From: Sphingomonas natans
Lineage (GTDB): Bacteria; Pseudomonadota; Alphaproteobacteria; Sphingomonadales; Sphingomonadaceae
Assembly: GCF_030546695.1 (NCBI RefSeq)
Contig: NZ_JAUOTP010000011.1
Location: 124,001 to 188,000 of the forward strand
Direction of reading: 5' to 3'
Length of the DNA stretch: 64,000 nt
In this document: positions 29,956-39,923 of the stretch, one piece after another
Position numbering within the stretch: the stretch's first letter is position 1
Layout of the letters: each line of letters begins with the position of its first letter
The notes under the pieces: model-generated
Databases searched by the model: none
What the model saw: only the letters and a program-made list of their open reading frames with translations
What the model was told of the DNA's origin: nothing
Made by a program: the position numbers and the translations under genes

Positions 29956-31089
29956 ATGAACGCTCCGCTTCGCCTTCCGACGCGCCCTTTTGCGCCCGTC
30001 GAGCTTCGCCCGCTGGCTTTGGCCGTCATCATCCCCACGCTCAACGAGTGCGACAATGTCGCGCCGTTGCTCGCCGCACTCGACCGCGCGCTTGCCGGGC
30101 GCGAATGGGAGGCGATCTTCGTCGATGACGGATCGACCGACGGGACGCAGGGCGAGATCGAGACGCTCGCCCGCCATCGCCGCGATATCCGCCTGATCCG
30201 CCGCCACGGCCGGCGCGGGCTTTCGACTGCGATCATCGAGGGCATGATGGCCACGACCGCGCCCGTCGTCGCGGCGATCGACGCCGACATGCAGCATGAC
30301 GAGGCGATCCTGCCGCGCCTCCACGATGCGGTCCTGGCCGGCGCCGACATCGCGGTCGGCACGCGCTACGCCAATGGCGGATCGACGGGCGAATGGGACA
30401 AATCGCGCGTCCGCAAGAGCGAGATCGCCACGCGCCTCGCCGCCGCGATCACGCAGACCCGCGTGTCCGATCCGATGTCCGGTTTCTTCGTCGTGCGCCG
30501 CGAGGCAGTGCTCGCCGCCGTGCCGCACATGTCGGGCGTCGGCTTCAAGGTGCTGCTCGATCTGCTCGCTTCCTCTCCGCAGCCGCTGGCGGTGGCCGAG
30601 GTGCCCTATACGTTCCGGTCGCGGCAGGCCGGCGCGAGCAAGCTCGATTCGATGGTCGCGCTCGAATATCTGCTGCTGCTCGTCGACAAGATCACGCACG
30701 GCGCGGTGCCGGCGCGGATGATCCTGTTCCTCGCGGTCGGCGCGGTGGGCCTGATCGTCAATCTCGCGGCGCTGGACATGCTTCTGAACGGCGCCGGCTT
30801 CACCTTCCGCGCCGCGCAGACCGCCGCGGTCGCGCTTTCGATCCTGTTCAATTTCGCGCTGAACAACTGGCTGACCTACAATGATCGCCGGCTGCGTGGC
30901 CTCGCCTGGCTGCGCGGGCTCGCGACCTTCACGCTCGTCTGCGGGATCGGCGCGATCGCGCAGGTCGGCATCAGCGAGATGGTCTATGACGAGCGCCGCA
31001 TCTGGTGGATCGGCGGGCTCGCCGGCGCTGCGGTGGGGGCGGTGTGGAACTACGCCGCCTCGTCCTTCCTCACCTGGCGCCGCGCGTAA
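29956..31089 (+). CDS. GT2 polyprenyl-phosphate sugar synthase fused to a GtrA membrane domain
   Basis: Residues 20-240 are a GT-A domain like dolichol-phosphate mannose synthase: LAVIIPTLNECDNV, FVDDGSTDGT, AIDADMQHDE (metal-binding) and FRSRQAGASKLDS. Residues about 250-377 form four membrane helices of the GtrA/flippase-like family (FLAVGAVGLIVNLAALDMLL..NFALNNWLTYN). The fusion suggests that it makes a lipid-linked sugar and helps move it across the membrane for periplasmic glycosyltransferases such as the GT22-like enzyme encoded opposite. Sugar identity cannot be read from sequence. Confidence 0.88.
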   Translation: MNAPLRLPTRPFAPVELRPLALAVIIPTLNECDNVAPLLAALDRALAGREWEAIFVDDGSTDGTQGEIETLARHRRDIRLIRRHGRRGLSTAIIEGMMATTAPVVAAIDADMQHDEAILPRLHDAVLAGADIAVGTRYANGGSTGEWDKSRVRKSEIATRLAAAITQTRVSDPMSGFFVVRREAVLAAVPHMSGVGFKVLLDLLASSPQPLAVAEVPYTFRSRQAGASKLDSMVALEYLLLLVDKITHGAVPARMILFLAVGAVGLIVNLAALDMLLNGAGFTFRAAQTAAVALSILFNFALNNWLTYNDRRLRGLAWLRGLATFTLVCGIGAIAQVGISEMVYDERRIWWIGGLAGAAVGAVWNYAASSFLTWRRA

Positions 31090-31095
31090 ATCCCG

Positions 31096-32613
31096 TCACT
31101 CGCCGCGCCGCGCCAGCGCAGCGTTGATCCCATAGCGGGGATCGAGCGGCGCGCCGCACCCGCCGGGCCGGACGAACAGGCAGCTTTGCGGCAGCCGCTC
31201 CAGGCGGCTGCCGCGGCGATCCTTGCGCCCCGCCACGCAGCGGACGAGCCGATACTGCGTGCCGAGCAGGTGCGCGCGATCGGGCGAGGTCACCGCCATA
31301 TTGAACGCGCTCCCGAGCTGCGAAGCGGCGCGATACGAATCGTCTTGGTTGAAGACGTAGATCGGCGTCGCGCGATCATAATAAGTATAAGCCGCGACCA
31401 GCGCGCCGGGGGGCTGCAGGAAGGCCAGCCCGCAGCCATTGGGCACGTTGTGCGCCGCACGCATCAGCGTGATGATGCGTTTGTTGCTGCTCCACGTGCG
31501 CCGCCCCGGGGACGTCGCCACCGCGACCGACGCCGCCACCCAGATCAGCATCAGGCCGGTCAGCAATGCGGGCCTCGCCACGTTCCTGCGCCGCGCGACC
31601 CACGAGGCGACGTCCGCCGCGCCTATCCCCGCCAGGACCAGAGCGAGCACCACGCTGAGGAAGATGAAGCGATATTCCTTGTGCGGAATCGCCGAATGAG
31701 CAGCGACGTTGACGAGCGCGACGACCGCGAGCAGCGGCATCCGCCGCGCGCCGACGATCGCGCAGGCCAGGATGGGCACGAACGCCCAGCCCCAGACGCG
31801 GATCTGGTTGGGCAGATACCACTGCCATGATTCGGTGCCGTAATCGGCGCTGCGCCGTTCGACGAGATTGATGCGGACATTCTCGATGATCCAGCGCAGC
31901 GGCACCGCGCCGTGCGCGAGATCGACGAGGCCATCGACCGCCAGTGCGAGCAGCCCGCCGGCGATGGCCGGCAGCCAGAGCCGCCGATCGCGCCAGCAGC
32001 CGCCGATCAGCGCGACGCCCAGCGCCGGCGCGAGCTGGAAGCGGACCGCGAAGCACAGGCCCAGCAAGGCGCCGCCCGCCAAAGCGCGCAGGCGCGGACG
32101 CGGGCCATCGACGAGCAGCAGCCAGAGACCGGGAAGGAACAGAGCCGGCGCGATACTGTCCGACAGCGCGCGATCCGAGAAATAGACGAGCTCGAACGAC
32201 GTGGCGAGCATCAGGCCCGTCACCAGCCCGTGCCAGCGCGAGATGCGCAGCGCAAAGGCCGCGCCGAAGCCGACGATCGACAGCGAGAACGAAGCGAGCG
32301 CGAGCCGGACGGGCAGGAGATAATGGAGCGTATCGGGCGCCAGCAGCTTGCCCAGCGCCATCGGCACGCTGAGCATGCTCGGGATCAGCCAGGTGCGGAT
32401 CCCCGCGCGATATTCCCACGGCACCACCGCATGGCCGGTCAGGATGCCGTGCGCCGGCTCCAGATATTGCCAAAGCTCGTCGGGGTGATGGAGCAGTTCC
32501 CAGAAAGCGAAGGGCAGGCGCAGCAGCAAGGCGAGCGCGAGGCTGATGCCGATGATCCTCCGGCCAGCCGGCAGGCCGTCCGCATTGCGATCCGAAGAGA
32601 GAAAGGCGCTCAC
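31096..32613 (-). CDS. GT22-like (ALG9/PIG-B type) polytopic mannosyltransferase
   Basis: This 505-residue GTG-started membrane protein has the first-loop signature HPDELWQYLEPAHGI..VPWEYRAG and the later HKEYRFIF motif, both characteristic of family GT22, the eukaryotic alpha-mannosyltransferases using dolichol-phosphate mannose. About ten membrane segments surround them, and a soluble C-terminal domain follows. It converges with the GT2-GtrA gene, leaving only six bases. A lipid-linked sugar donor made by that neighbour is a natural inference. Acceptor unknown. Confidence 0.75.
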   Translation of the reverse strand: MSAFLSSDRNADGLPAGRRIIGISLALALLLRLPFAFWELLHHPDELWQYLEPAHGILTGHAVVPWEYRAGIRTWLIPSMLSVPMALGKLLAPDTLHYLLPVRLALASFSLSIVGFGAAFALRISRWHGLVTGLMLATSFELVYFSDRALSDSIAPALFLPGLWLLLVDGPRPRLRALAGGALLGLCFAVRFQLAPALGVALIGGCWRDRRLWLPAIAGGLLALAVDGLVDLAHGAVPLRWIIENVRINLVERRSADYGTESWQWYLPNQIRVWGWAFVPILACAIVGARRMPLLAVVALVNVAAHSAIPHKEYRFIFLSVVLALVLAGIGAADVASWVARRRNVARPALLTGLMLIWVAASVAVATSPGRRTWSSNKRIITLMRAAHNVPNGCGLAFLQPPGALVAAYTYYDRATPIYVFNQDDSYRAASQLGSAFNMAVTSPDRAHLLGTQYRLVRCVAGRKDRRGSRLERLPQSCLFVRPGGCGAPLDPRYGINAALARRGE

Positions 32614-32644
32614 CCGCGCCGCTTGATCCCCGTACAGACGGGCG

Positions 32645-33628
32645 TCAACCGCGCGCGGGACGATCCGGTGTCCCCGACGCGCCCGATCGGTTGCCCGGCT
32701 TCGCCCCGGCGCGCGGCTTGATGTAGATCGATCCGATGATCGGCCAGGCTTCGCGCAGCCGCGCCTCGGTCTCGGCGATCAGGCGCTCGACGTCTCCCGC
32801 AAGGACATGATCCTCGAAATCGACGCTGGCGGCGACGAACACCCGATCGGGCGCCGCGTGCAGCGTCATCACCTCGCCCACCGCCGTCACTTCGGGGCGG
32901 CCGTCGAAGGCGGCGCGGATCGCGGCGCTGAGGCGCGGATCGGCGCGCTCGCCGATCAGCAGCCCCTTCGATTCGCGCGCCAGCAGGGCCGCCACCACCG
33001 CCAGCGCGAGCCCGATCACGATCGAGGCGGCGCCGTCCCAGGCGGGATTGCCGGTGAGGATCGCGAGCGTCACGCCGACGCCCGCGACGACGAGGCCGAA
33101 CATCGCCGCCGAATCCTCGAACATCACCATGAAGGAGGGCGGGTCCTTCGATCGGCGCACCGCCTCCCACCAGCCCTGATCGCCCTTGGTCTTGGCGAAT
33201 TCGCGCACTGCGAGCAGCCACGATCCGCCCTCCAGCACGAAGCTGACGCCGAGCACGACATAGTTGATCAGCGGATTCTCGATCGCGACCGGATCGAGCA
33301 TGTGGAGGATGCCCTCGTAGATCGAGAGGCCCGCGCCGACCGCGAAAATCAGGATCGCGACGACGAAGCTCCAGAAATAGAGTTCGCGGCCATAGCCGAA
33401 CGGATGGACTTCGTCGGCGGGCTTGCGGCTGCTCTTCTGGCCATAGAGCAGAAGGATCTGGTTGAGGCTGTCGACGACCGAATGGACGCCTTCGGTGAGC
33501 ATCGCCGAAGAGCCGCTGATCCCCGCCGCGACGAACTTGGCGACGGCGATGCCGAGATTGGCGGACAAGGCCGCATAGAGGACGAGCTTGCCGCCTTTGT
33601 CGCTCTGCGTCGCCACCTGTCCGTTCAT
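32645..33628 (-). CDS. cation diffusion facilitator, ZnT9-like subgroup
   Basis: The 327 residues contain six predicted membrane helices with TEGVHSVVDSLNQ in helix 2 and GYGRELYFWSFVVAILIFAVGAGLSIYEG after it. Helix 5 has FEDSAAMFG instead of the HxxxD of ordinary CDF zinc exporters; the ED variant typifies the SLC30A9/ZnT9 subgroup, so metal specificity or direction may differ. The C-terminal cytoplasmic domain is present and ends in a basic tail. It lies in a co-directional minus-strand gene run. Confidence 0.85.
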   Translation of the reverse strand: MNGQVATQSDKGGKLVLYAALSANLGIAVAKFVAAGISGSSAMLTEGVHSVVDSLNQILLLYGQKSSRKPADEVHPFGYGRELYFWSFVVAILIFAVGAGLSIYEGILHMLDPVAIENPLINYVVLGVSFVLEGGSWLLAVREFAKTKGDQGWWEAVRRSKDPPSFMVMFEDSAAMFGLVVAGVGVTLAILTGNPAWDGAASIVIGLALAVVAALLARESKGLLIGERADPRLSAAIRAAFDGRPEVTAVGEVMTLHAAPDRVFVAASVDFEDHVLAGDVERLIAETEARLREAWPIIGSIYIKPRAGAKPGNRSGASGTPDRPARG

Positions 33629-33664
33629 CCCGCAATCGTTGGAGCCCGCGCCACGGCGGCGGGC

Positions 33665-35152
33665 TCAGGCTATGGTCGAACCGGAAAGCTTGCCCTCGAC
33701 CGGATAGGGATAAGGCTCTGTCGGCAGGACAATACGCGCGGCGACGCCGATCAGGCACAGGATCGCCACGACGACGAGCCCGGCGCGGAGTTTGCGCCGG
33801 TCGAGCGCATCGGCGGCGACCAGCAGCACGAGCGCCAGCGCGGTCGCGAGCATCGACCAGAGGTGATAGCGCAGATCGCTGGCGATGCTGACGAGCGCAT
33901 AGCTCGCGCCCATCACCAGCGCCGAGAAGGCGAGCGTCGCGCCCAGCGCCGCGATCGGCGCGCGCACGTCGCGGATCGCTCCGAGCAGAGCGAGCGCGAG
34001 CGCCAGCCAGGCGAAGGGCCAGCCGAGCGGCGTCGCCGCCATCCAGGATGCGGCGGTAACCAAAGCCCGCCCGGCGCCGCTCGGCGGCGCGCCGAGGCCG
34101 TCGTCATTCTTCTCGGAGCCGGCGGGCGGCGCGGCATCGCTCTGGCCGCGGCCGACGAGGAAGCGGATGTTCGAGTTGAAGTGGCGCAGGCGATGCTCGG
34201 CCCAGGCGATCGGGTGCGTCGCGACCAAGGTGATCCACGCGCGCATCAGCGGCGCGCCGCTCACCGCATCGAAGGCGACGCTGTCGCCGAGCGACTCGCA
34301 TTGCGTCGGCATCCCATAAGGATTCCAGAAATAGGGGGTGTAGCAGCCCTTGCGCTCGCCCTCGCGCCACGCCTGCTCGGTCGCGCCCGCGACGGTCGGG
34401 AGGCCCGCCTGATGCGCGATCCCGGCGATGTCGTAGAGCGGCAGAGCGCGCTCGACCTTCGAGGCGCGCGCGCCGAGCAGATGGTGGTTGATCGACGGGC
34501 CGACGACGAGCACGGCCAAGATGAGCCCGAGCGTCAGCGCGCCCCGCATCCACCAGCGACGCACGCCGAGCCAGCCGAACAGAGCGAGCGCCAGCGGTAC
34601 GGTCGCGAACACGGCATTCCCTCGCACGAGCGTCGCATAGACGAGCAGGACGAGGATCGCCGCCACCGCCCAGCGGGGAATGGCACCTCCGGTGAAGCGG
34701 AAATGCGCGGCGAGACCCATAGTGGCGACGAGGCACGAGGCAAGCTGCGCGTCTTTCAGCACGACCGTGTCCCAGCCGACGAACAGGGGCAGCGCGCCGA
34801 CGACGAGCACTGCCGACGCCGCTTTCGCCTTGCCCGTGCGCGCAAGAGCCGCGCCAAGCAGACCGAGCCCGCCCCACCACAAGGCCACCTGCAGGATCAG
34901 GAAGGGCGCGGTGCCCGGCCAGATATGGATCAGCAGCGCCCAGGTGCGCGCCATGATCGGCGGGTGCCAATCGAAGAAATCGCCGCTGGTCGCCTGTTCA
35001 TATTGCGAGATGCTGTCGTACATCGCGACGCCCGGCCAGCGCGCCGCCAGCGTCGCAAGGCAGAGCAAGGCGGCGGCGATCGCAATCGCGCGCGCCGCTC
35101 CCGCCCCCGTGGACCGCGCCTTCACCGTCGTCGCGCGGATCCCGTCGATCAT
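33665..35152 (-). CDS. polytopic membrane protein, possible GT-C-fold glycosyltransferase
   Basis: The 495 residues have roughly ten to twelve membrane helices. The first periplasmic loop reads GVAMYDSISQYEQATSGDFFDWHPPIMARTWALL; an acidic residue and a WHPP motif in that loop occur in bacterial GT-C-like proteins. A large loop around residues 220-330 carries the remaining polar residues. I cannot assign a substrate. It begins six bases after lpdA and may be cotranscribed with it, but relation to lpdA is not obvious; the nearby lipid-linked sugar genes suggest glycosylation. Confidence 0.55.
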   Translation of the reverse strand: MIDGIRATTVKARSTGAGAARAIAIAAALLCLATLAARWPGVAMYDSISQYEQATSGDFFDWHPPIMARTWALLIHIWPGTAPFLILQVALWWGGLGLLGAALARTGKAKAASAVLVVGALPLFVGWDTVVLKDAQLASCLVATMGLAAHFRFTGGAIPRWAVAAILVLLVYATLVRGNAVFATVPLALALFGWLGVRRWWMRGALTLGLILAVLVVGPSINHHLLGARASKVERALPLYDIAGIAHQAGLPTVAGATEQAWREGERKGCYTPYFWNPYGMPTQCESLGDSVAFDAVSGAPLMRAWITLVATHPIAWAEHRLRHFNSNIRFLVGRGQSDAAPPAGSEKNDDGLGAPPSGAGRALVTAASWMAATPLGWPFAWLALALALLGAIRDVRAPIAALGATLAFSALVMGASYALVSIASDLRYHLWSMLATALALVLLVAADALDRRKLRAGLVVVAILCLIGVAARIVLPTEPYPYPVEGKLSGSTIA

Positions 35153-35158
35153 GTCCGC

Positions 35159-36559
35159 TTACATGTGGAGCTGACGGCCATAGGCCGACAGCACGGACTC
35201 ATGCATGGTTTCGCTGATCGTCGGATGCGGGAAGACCGTCTCCATGAGCTCGGCCTCGGTCGTCTCGAGCGTCTTGCCGATCGTATAGCCCTGGATCATC
35301 TCGGTGACCTCGGCGCCGATCATGTGCGCGCCGAGCAGCTCGCCCGTCTTCGCGTCGAAGACGGTCTTCACGAAGCCCTCGGGCTCGCCGAGCGCGATCG
35401 CCTTGCCGTTGCCGATGAAGGGGAAATTGCCGACCTTCACTTCGTAGCCGGCGTCGCGCGCCTTCGCCTCGGTGAGGCCGACCGACGCGATCTGCGGGTG
35501 GCAATAGGTGCAGCCCGGTATGTTGAGCGGGTCCATCGCATGCGGATGCAGGCCGGCGATCGCCTCGACCGCGATCACGCCCTCATGGCTGGCCTTGTGC
35601 GCGAGCCAGGGCGGCGCGGTGATGTCGCCGATCGCGTACAGCCCCTCGACATTGGTCTTGCAGGTCGCATCGGTCTTGAGGAAGCCGCGATCGTCGACCG
35701 CGACGCCCAATTCCTTCAGGCCGATATCGGCGGTGTTGGGGACGATGCCGATCGCGACGATGACGTGGCTATACTGGCCGTCGCTCGCCTTGCCGTCCTT
35801 CGTCGTGATCGTCGCCTTCACGCCCGATGCGTCGGCGGAGATCGTGTCGATCTTCGCGCCGGTCAGGATCGTCATGCCCTGCTTCTTGAGCGCCTTTTCG
35901 AGATGCGCGGAGATATCGGCATCCTCGACGGGGACGATCCGGTCGAGCATCTCGACCACGGTCACCTCGGCGCCCATGTCATTGTAGAAGCTGGCGAATT
36001 CGATGCCGATCGCCCCCGAGCCGATGACGAGCAGCTTCGTCGGCATCTCTTTGGGCGTCATGGCGTGGCGATAGGTCCAGACCTTCTCGCCATCGGCGGG
36101 CAGGTTGGGCAGATCGCGCGCGCGCGCGCCCGTGGCGACGATGATGTTCTTCGCCTCGAGCTCGGTCGTCTTGCCGTCGGCGCCGGTGACGCTGAGCTTG
36201 CCCTTGCCGGCCAGCTTGCCCGTGCCCATGAACACGGTGACCTTGTTCTTCTTCATCAGGTGCGTGACGCCCTGATTGAGCTGCTTGGCGACGCCGCGCG
36301 AGCGCTTCACGACCGCGGCGATATCCGCGCTGATCCCGTCGGCGACCAGGCCGTAATCCTTGGCGTGGCTCATATAATGGTAGATTTCGGCCGAGCGCAG
36401 CAGCGCCTTGGTCGGGATGCAGCCCCAGTTGAGGCAGATGCCGCCAAGCAGTTCGCGCTCGACGATCGCCGTCTTGAGGCCGAGCTGCGCCGCGCGGATC
36501 GCCGCGACATAGCCGCCGGGGCCGGAACCGAGAACGATGAGATCGAAGGCGTCGGCCAC
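35159..36559 (-). CDS. lpdA: dihydrolipoyl dehydrogenase (E3)
   Basis: E3 (466 residues) reoxidises the lipoyl groups of 2-oxoacid dehydrogenase complexes, producing NADH. It shows the FAD motif GSGPGGYVAAIRAAQLG, the redox disulfide in GGICLNWGCIPT, NAD motif GSGAIGIEFASFYNDMG and the C-terminal HPHPTISE with the active-site His. I start it at the GTG at 36559, which has GGAG at proper spacing; an ATG 15 bases earlier lies within the thioesterase gene. It is the third gene of E2-thioesterase-E3. Confidence 0.95.
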   Translation of the reverse strand: MADAFDLIVLGSGPGGYVAAIRAAQLGLKTAIVERELLGGICLNWGCIPTKALLRSAEIYHYMSHAKDYGLVADGISADIAAVVKRSRGVAKQLNQGVTHLMKKNKVTVFMGTGKLAGKGKLSVTGADGKTTELEAKNIIVATGARARDLPNLPADGEKVWTYRHAMTPKEMPTKLLVIGSGAIGIEFASFYNDMGAEVTVVEMLDRIVPVEDADISAHLEKALKKQGMTILTGAKIDTISADASGVKATITTKDGKASDGQYSHVIVAIGIVPNTADIGLKELGVAVDDRGFLKTDATCKTNVEGLYAIGDITAPPWLAHKASHEGVIAVEAIAGLHPHAMDPLNIPGCTYCHPQIASVGLTEAKARDAGYEVKVGNFPFIGNGKAIALGEPEGFVKTVFDAKTGELLGAHMIGAEVTEMIQGYTIGKTLETTEAELMETVFPHPTISETMHESVLSAYGRQLHM

Positions 36560-36560
36560 G

Positions 36561-36962
36561 TCAGTTAGCTCCATGCGTCAGCGGGCGGGGTCGCCCGTCT
36601 TCATCGATTGCGACGAAGGTGAACGTCGCGTGCGTCACCCGATATGTGTCTTGCGACGCGCGCTTGCGACTCCAGGCGGCGACATCGATCTTCATCGAGC
36701 TGCGCCCGGACGAGACGACCTCGGCATAGACCGAGATCACGTCGCCGATCTTGACCGCGCGGTGGAAGGTCATGCCGTCCACCGCGATCGTCACGGCGCG
36801 ACCCTTGCTGTGCAGCGCGGCGACGGTGCCGGCGGCGCTGTCCATCTGGCTGAGCAGCCAGCCGCCGAAGATGTCGCCATAGGGGTTGGTGTCCGCCGGC
36901 ATCGCGACCACGCGGATCGCGGGCTGCCCCTCCGGCGGTTCGGTCGGTTCGCCTTCGCTCAA
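36561..36962 (-). CDS. YciA-like hotdog acyl-CoA thioesterase
   Basis: The 133 residues match acyl-CoA thioesterases of the YciA group: [33 protein letters not shown] with the catalytic Asp, then [29 protein letters not shown] start at 36962 overlaps the pdhC stop (TTGA) and gives a start at the expected N-terminus; no ATG fits. Being wedged between E2 and E3 suggests it trims acyl-CoA linked to the pyruvate dehydrogenase step; that link is inference. Confidence 0.85.
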   Translation of the reverse strand: MSEGEPTEPPEGQPAIRVVAMPADTNPYGDIFGGWLLSQMDSAAGTVAALHSKGRAVTIAVDGMTFHRAVKIGDVISVYAEVVSSGRSSMKIDVAAWSRKRASQDTYRVTHATFTFVAIDEDGRPRPLTHGAN

Positions 36963-38257
36963 GCCAGCATGCCCAGCGGCGCTTCGACGAGCCGCTTGAA
37001 CGCCGCCATGAACTTGGCGCCGTCCGCGCCATCGATCGCGCGGTGATCGAAGCTGCCGGTCGCGCTCATGATCGTTGCGATCTGGAGGCTGTCGCCCACC
37101 ACATAAGGCCGCTTCTCGCCCGCGCCGATCGCGAGGATCATCGCCTGCGGCGGATTGATGACCGCCTCGAACTGCTTGATCCCGAACATGCCCATGTTCG
37201 ACAGGCTGGCGGTGCCGCCCTGATATTCGTGCGGCTGGAGCTTGCCGTCGCGCGCGCGCTCGGCGAGGTCCTTCATCTCGGTGGCGATCAGCGAGACGGG
37301 CTTGATGTCCGCGCCGGCGATGATCGGGGTGATGAGACCGCCGGGGATCGAGACCGCGACCGAGATGTCGGCGCGCTTGAACGAGGTCAAAGTATCGCCG
37401 CCGAACATCACGTTGCAGGCGGGGACTTCCATCAGCGCCACGGCCTGCGCCTTGATCAGCAGATCGTTGACCGAGAGCTTGATGCCGCGCGAGGCGAGCC
37501 CGTCGTTGAGCTGGCCGCGCAGCTTCAGCAGCGCATCGAGATTGATATCGACCGTCAGGTAGATGTGCGGGACGGTCTGCTTCGATTCGGTCAGGCGGCG
37601 CGCGATGACCTTGCGCATGTTCGAAAGCTTGGCCGTCTCGGCCGGGATGCCCTCGGGCGCGACGGCGGGAGCCGGCGCGGGGGCCGGTTTCGCGGCCGGC
37701 GCTGCGGGAGCGGCGGCTTCGGGCTTGGCGGCAGGCGCACCGCCGGCCTTGCCCGCGAGATCCGACTTCACGATCCGACCGTTTGGCCCGGAGCCGCTGA
37801 CCGCGCCGAGATCGACACCCTGCTGCTCGGCCAGACGGCGGGCGAGCGGGCTCGCCTTCACGCGGCTGCCGTCGCCCGCCGGCGCGGGCGCCGCCTTGGG
37901 GGCCTCCGCCTTTGCGGGCGCGGCTTCGCCCTTCGGCGCGTCGGCCTGGGGAGCCTCCGCCTTCGGGGCGGCCGGCTTGGCGGCCGCCGTGGGCGCCGGC
38001 GCCGAGGCATCTTCGCCCTCTGCGGCGATGATCGCGATCACCGTGCCGACCTTCACGCCGTCCGCGCCTTCGGCGACGAGCAGCTTGGTGACGACGCCTT
38101 CGTCGATCGTCTCGAATTCCATCGTCGCCTTGTCGGTCTCGATCTCGGCGAGGATGTCGCCGGACTGGACCGTGTCGCCTTCCTTCACGAGCCACTTGGC
38201 CAACGTCCCCTCTTCCATGGTCGGGGAGAGCGCGGGCATCTTGATTTCGATGGGCAT
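36959..38257 (-). CDS. pdhC: dihydrolipoamide acetyltransferase (E2) of pyruvate dehydrogenase
   Basis: E2 (432 residues) carries acetyl groups to CoA at the core of the complex. One lipoyl domain (residues about 1-80, lipoylated Lys in IETDKATME), an Ala/Pro/Lys linker, the peripheral-subunit-binding domain ([35 protein letters not shown]), a second Ala/Pro linker and the catalytic domain ending [15 protein letters not shown] are visible. The start at [17 protein letters not shown] is family-typical. E1 genes are not in the window. Confidence 0.93.
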   Translation of the reverse strand: MPIEIKMPALSPTMEEGTLAKWLVKEGDTVQSGDILAEIETDKATMEFETIDEGVVTKLLVAEGADGVKVGTVIAIIAAEGEDASAPAPTAAAKPAAPKAEAPQADAPKGEAAPAKAEAPKAAPAPAGDGSRVKASPLARRLAEQQGVDLGAVSGSGPNGRIVKSDLAGKAGGAPAAKPEAAAPAAPAAKPAPAPAPAVAPEGIPAETAKLSNMRKVIARRLTESKQTVPHIYLTVDINLDALLKLRGQLNDGLASRGIKLSVNDLLIKAQAVALMEVPACNVMFGGDTLTSFKRADISVAVSIPGGLITPIIAGADIKPVSLIATEMKDLAERARDGKLQPHEYQGGTASLSNMGMFGIKQFEAVINPPQAMILAIGAGEKRPYVVGDSLQIATIMSATGSFDHRAIDGADGAKFMAAFKRLVEAPLGMLA

Positions 38258-38346
38258 CGGCAAACTCGTGGCTGGCGGGAAGGCGCCCCCTTTCGGATTT
38301 CGGGGCGGGACGGTCAAGGGTCAGCGGCGGCGGGACAGACTAAGTC

Positions 38347-39168
<822 letters not shown>

Positions 39169-39174
39169 ATCGTG

Positions 39175-39840
39175 TCAGTCCTTCAGTATGTCGGCGAGCC
39201 AGGCGCCCAGATCGGCGGTCCGATAATCGATCCCCTCGCCCGCGCCCAGATCGCCGACCTGCTCGGATCCGTTGTCGATCCAGAGCGTGGTGATGCCCAG
39301 CGCATGCGCCGGCGTGAGGTTGCGGGCCATGTCGTCGGCGAAGAGCGCCCGCCGGGGATCGACCCCAAAAGCGGCGATCATCGACTCGTAAGAGTGCGCG
39401 CTCGGCTTGGGCCGATAGGCGCAGGCGTGGATGTCGTGGATCGCCTCGAACGCCTCGGACAGACCGATTCGTTCGAGCACGCGGCGCGCATAAGTTTCGT
39501 CGCCGTTCGTGAAAATGAGTTTCCGTCCGGGCAGAGCGGCGATCGAATCGATCAGCCGGCGATCCTCGGCCAGCACGTCCATCTCGATCGCGTGGACGTC
39601 GGCCAGGAAGTGATGCGGGTCCACGTCGTGCAGCGTCATCAGCCCCGACAAGGTCGTGCCATGCTCGCGAAACAGCACTTTCTGGAGCTGGTAGGCGGCG
39701 TCGCGATCGATGCCCGCGGTGCGCGCGACATAGTCGGTCATGCGCTGGTCGATCAGCCCGAACAGATCGGACGACGCCGGATACAGCGTGTTGTCCAGAT
39801 CGAAGATCCAGCTGTCGATATGGGCGAGCGCGGGGAGCAT
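39175..39840 (-). CDS. HAD-family pyrimidine 5'-nucleotidase
   Basis: The 221 residues match the HAD subgroup of yeast SDT1/E. coli YjjG type: IDSWIFDLDNTLYP with the catalytic DxD, IFTNGDETYARRVLERIGL, KPSAHSYESMI and FADDMARNLTPAHALGITTLWID. Members dephosphorylate pyrimidine nucleotides. I use the ATG at 39840 just before the motif; the longer open frame adds unrelated residues. It leads a co-directional run with dapD, pdhC, the thioesterase and lpdA. Confidence 0.85.
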   Translation of the reverse strand: MLPALAHIDSWIFDLDNTLYPASSDLFGLIDQRMTDYVARTAGIDRDAAYQLQKVLFREHGTTLSGLMTLHDVDPHHFLADVHAIEMDVLAEDRRLIDSIAALPGRKLIFTNGDETYARRVLERIGLSEAFEAIHDIHACAYRPKPSAHSYESMIAAFGVDPRRALFADDMARNLTPAHALGITTLWIDNGSEQVGDLGAGEGIDYRTADLGAWLADILKD

Positions 39841-39923
39841 GAGGCGGCCGCTGCTAACCCTCTCGCAATACTCAGGCAATATGGCGGGGCTTCCTTATGG
39901 TAAACGGGGCGTAGAGGATTGGC

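Noticed and set aside
32807-36568. A 1253-codon open frame on the plus strand opposite the efflux, membrane and lpdA genes
   Set aside because: It is antisense to three well-supported genes, has Arg/Asp/His-rich shadow composition and no family motif. Long antisense frames are expected in high-GC DNA.
36561-38195. A single 544-codon frame covering the thioesterase and running back through pdhC
   Set aside because: Only the last 133 residues match a family; the rest is out-of-phase pdhC. The TTG start within the pdhC stop explains the gene.
38258-38346. Separate promoter for pdhC in the dapD-pdhC gap
   Set aside because: A good TTGACC -35-like box exists on the minus strand but no acceptable -10 is found at 16-18 bases, so it was left out.
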